Shown here piece by piece: positions 63,226 through 64,000 of a stretch of 64,000 nt of DNA. Position numbers and translations under genes: made by a program. The notes under the pieces are model-generated. The model saw only the letters and a list, made by a program, of their open reading frames with translations. It made no database searches and was not told the DNA's origin. This DNA comes from Rhizobium sp. NXC24 (lineage in GTDB: Bacteria > Pseudomonadota > Alphaproteobacteria > Rhizobiales > Rhizobiaceae). The stretch is from assembly GCF_002944315.1 (NCBI RefSeq), contig NZ_CP024313.1, positions 248,001-312,000 on the forward strand, in the 5' to 3' direction. The stretch's first letter is position 1. Each line of letters starts with the position of its first letter.

Positions 63226-64000
63226 GTGAACGCAATACCACAACGCAACGTGCAAGCCGGAGAAACCAGCTCCGCAGGCTTCCTGGATAGCGTTGACCAA
63301 AACTTCCGTCATGCCATGACATTCCTCGATTTGCCGGATGGCCTGTCGGAACGGATCATGCAGTGCAATTCAACCTATACGGTTCGGTTCGGCGTTCGCC
63401 TGCGCGGCCGCATGTATAGCTTCATCGGCTGGCGATCGGTCCATAGCGAGCACTGCGAGCCGGTAAAGGGCGGCATTCGCTATGCGTCGAATGCCGACGC
63501 CGAAGAGGTGGAGGCGCTGGCGGCGCTGATGACGCTCAAATGTTCGCTGGTCGATGTGCCGTTCGGCGGCTCGAAGGGCGCCCTGAAGATCGACCCGCGC
63601 GAATGGACGCCGCAGGAGCTCGAGCGCATCACCCGCCGCTTCACCCAGGAGCTCAACAAACGTGGCCTGATCGGCCCGGGCGTCAACGTTCCGGCGCCCG
63701 ACATTGGCACGGGCGAGCGAGAAATGGCCTGGATGATGGACGAGTTCCGCCGCGCCAACCCGACTGATGTCATCAATGCGCGGGCCTGCGTGACCGGCAA
63801 GCCGCTGTCGAAGGGCGGTATTGCCGGCCGCACCGAAGCAACCGGCCGAGGCGTTCAGTTCGCGATTCAGAGCTATCTCCGCGATCCGCGAACCGCCGGG
63901 TTGAACGGCAAGCGTGATCTGAAGGGTGCTGCGGTCATCGTTCAGGGCTTCGGCAATGTCGGCTATCATGCGGCAAAGTTCGTCTCCGAAGAAGACGGCG
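63226..64000 (+). CDS. gdhA: Glutamate dehydrogenase, second copy (5' part; cut by window end)
   Basis: It starts with GTG at 63226 behind the same AAGGAGG as the copy at 38564. The 258 codons visible appear identical to that copy, through the FGNVGYHAAK nucleotide motif. Whether the rest is intact cannot be seen. Two identical copies in the same replicon suggest a very recent duplication or ongoing gene conversion. Confidence 0.88.
   Translation, partial: MNAIPQRNVQAGETSSAGFLDSVDQNFRHAMTFLDLPDGLSERIMQCNSTYTVRFGVRLRGRMYSFIGWRSVHSEHCEPVKGGIRYASNADAEEVEALAALMTLKCSLVDVPFGGSKGALKIDPREWTPQELERITRRFTQELNKRGLIGPGVNVPAPDIGTGEREMAWMMDEFRRANPTDVINARACVTGKPLSKGGIAGRTEATGRGVQFAIQSYLRDPRTAGLNGKRDLKGAAVIVQGFGNVGYHAAKFVSEEDG

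Larger units (their letters stand above)
63048..64000 (+). repeat. Second copy of the UPF0262 3' end plus gdh repeat (runs off the window)
   Basis: Identical in all stretches compared to 38386-39338, same orientation, offset 24,662 nt. The copy starts in the middle of the UPF0262 gene, directly at the aldehyde dehydrogenase stop. It continues beyond the window edge. Confidence 0.93.

Noticed and set aside
1..64000. CRISPR arrays, tRNA or rRNA genes, plasmid replication origins, nod or tts boxes
   Set aside because: I looked for evenly spaced repeats, the T-loop GGTTCGAATC pattern, repABC-like genes and the conserved nod-box core by eye and saw none convincing. GGTTCGAATCC-like text at about 44450 is not followed by a tRNA fold.

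Overview
The window looks like an accessory replicon or genomic island of an alpha-proteobacterium of the Rhizobium/Sinorhizobium/Mesorhizobium type, most likely a symbiotic-plasmid-like region. The basis is the set of IS families (IS66, IS21, IS110, IS427-type IS5, IS3), the dense load of ABC importers and amino-compound catabolic genes, a UPF0262 gene (a family I know mainly from Rhizobiales), and gene neighbourhoods that resemble, from memory and without any search, the y4f/y4t/y4u/y4v-w blocks of pNGR234a. No nod, nif, replication, conjugation, tRNA or rRNA genes are present, so the replicon assignment is an inference.

Layout. 0-9 kb: a malate/lactate-type dehydrogenase, a lone CmcI-like methyltransferase and an NtaA/SnaA-type flavin monooxygenase, separated by remnants of IS110, IS66 and IS21; the IS21 remnant is split by an intact IS3-family element (7115-8525). 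9-19 kb: an RpiR/MurR-type regulator divergent from an aminotransferase plus AhpD-like gene, then a polar-amino-acid ABC importer, a second stand-alone binding protein, a triple RidA-domain fusion and an FMN alpha-hydroxy-acid oxidase. 19.5-22.3 kb: an intact IS66 element with a perfect 8-bp target duplication. 22.4-26.3 kb: a GntR regulator and a third amino-acid importer broken by IS5-type elements. 26.5-35.3 kb: a PcaB/fumarase-type lyase, aminotransferase plus aldehyde dehydrogenase, a phosphotriesterase-family hydrolase, a C45 acylase-type hydrolase and a D-2-hydroxyacid dehydrogenase. 35.4-40.0 kb: a GC-rich, chromosome-like block with CoA-transferase A/B, thiolase, UPF0262 and glutamate dehydrogenase. 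40.1-44.4 kb: SDR, NodB-fold deacetylase, GAF protein and an M24-family protein. 45.0-50.5 kb: a PotABCD/Fbp-type importer with a fused double permease flanked by two near-identical binding proteins. 50.9-59.4 kb: an ectoine-utilisation-like cluster (two creatinase-fold M24 proteins, AsnC regulator, M20 hydrolase, threonine dehydratase-like, ornithine cyclodeaminase-like, Asp/Glu racemase-like) followed by a serine hydrolase. 60.1-64.0 kb: a second GC-rich block with a frameshifted aminotransferase, an aldehyde dehydrogenase and a second, truncated copy of the UPF0262-gdh segment.

How it may work together. Importers bring in small nitrogenous compounds; amide-, lactam- or lactone-cleaving hydrolases (M24, M20, C45, phosphotriesterase-like, beta-lactamase-like) open them; dehydratase, aminotransferases, RidA domains, dehydrogenases and the CoA-transferase/thiolase steps would feed nitrogen and carbon to glutamate and central metabolism. 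The most striking unexplained structure is a recurrent short dyad, about AACAA-N2-GTTGCAT with core CAA-N3-TTG. It occurs at the RpiR regulator's own start, in its divergent promoter, and in the upstream regions of most of the lower-GC catabolic and transport units spread over more than 40 kb. I infer an RpiR-controlled regulon for uptake and breakdown of an unidentified plant- or nodule-derived nitrogen compound.
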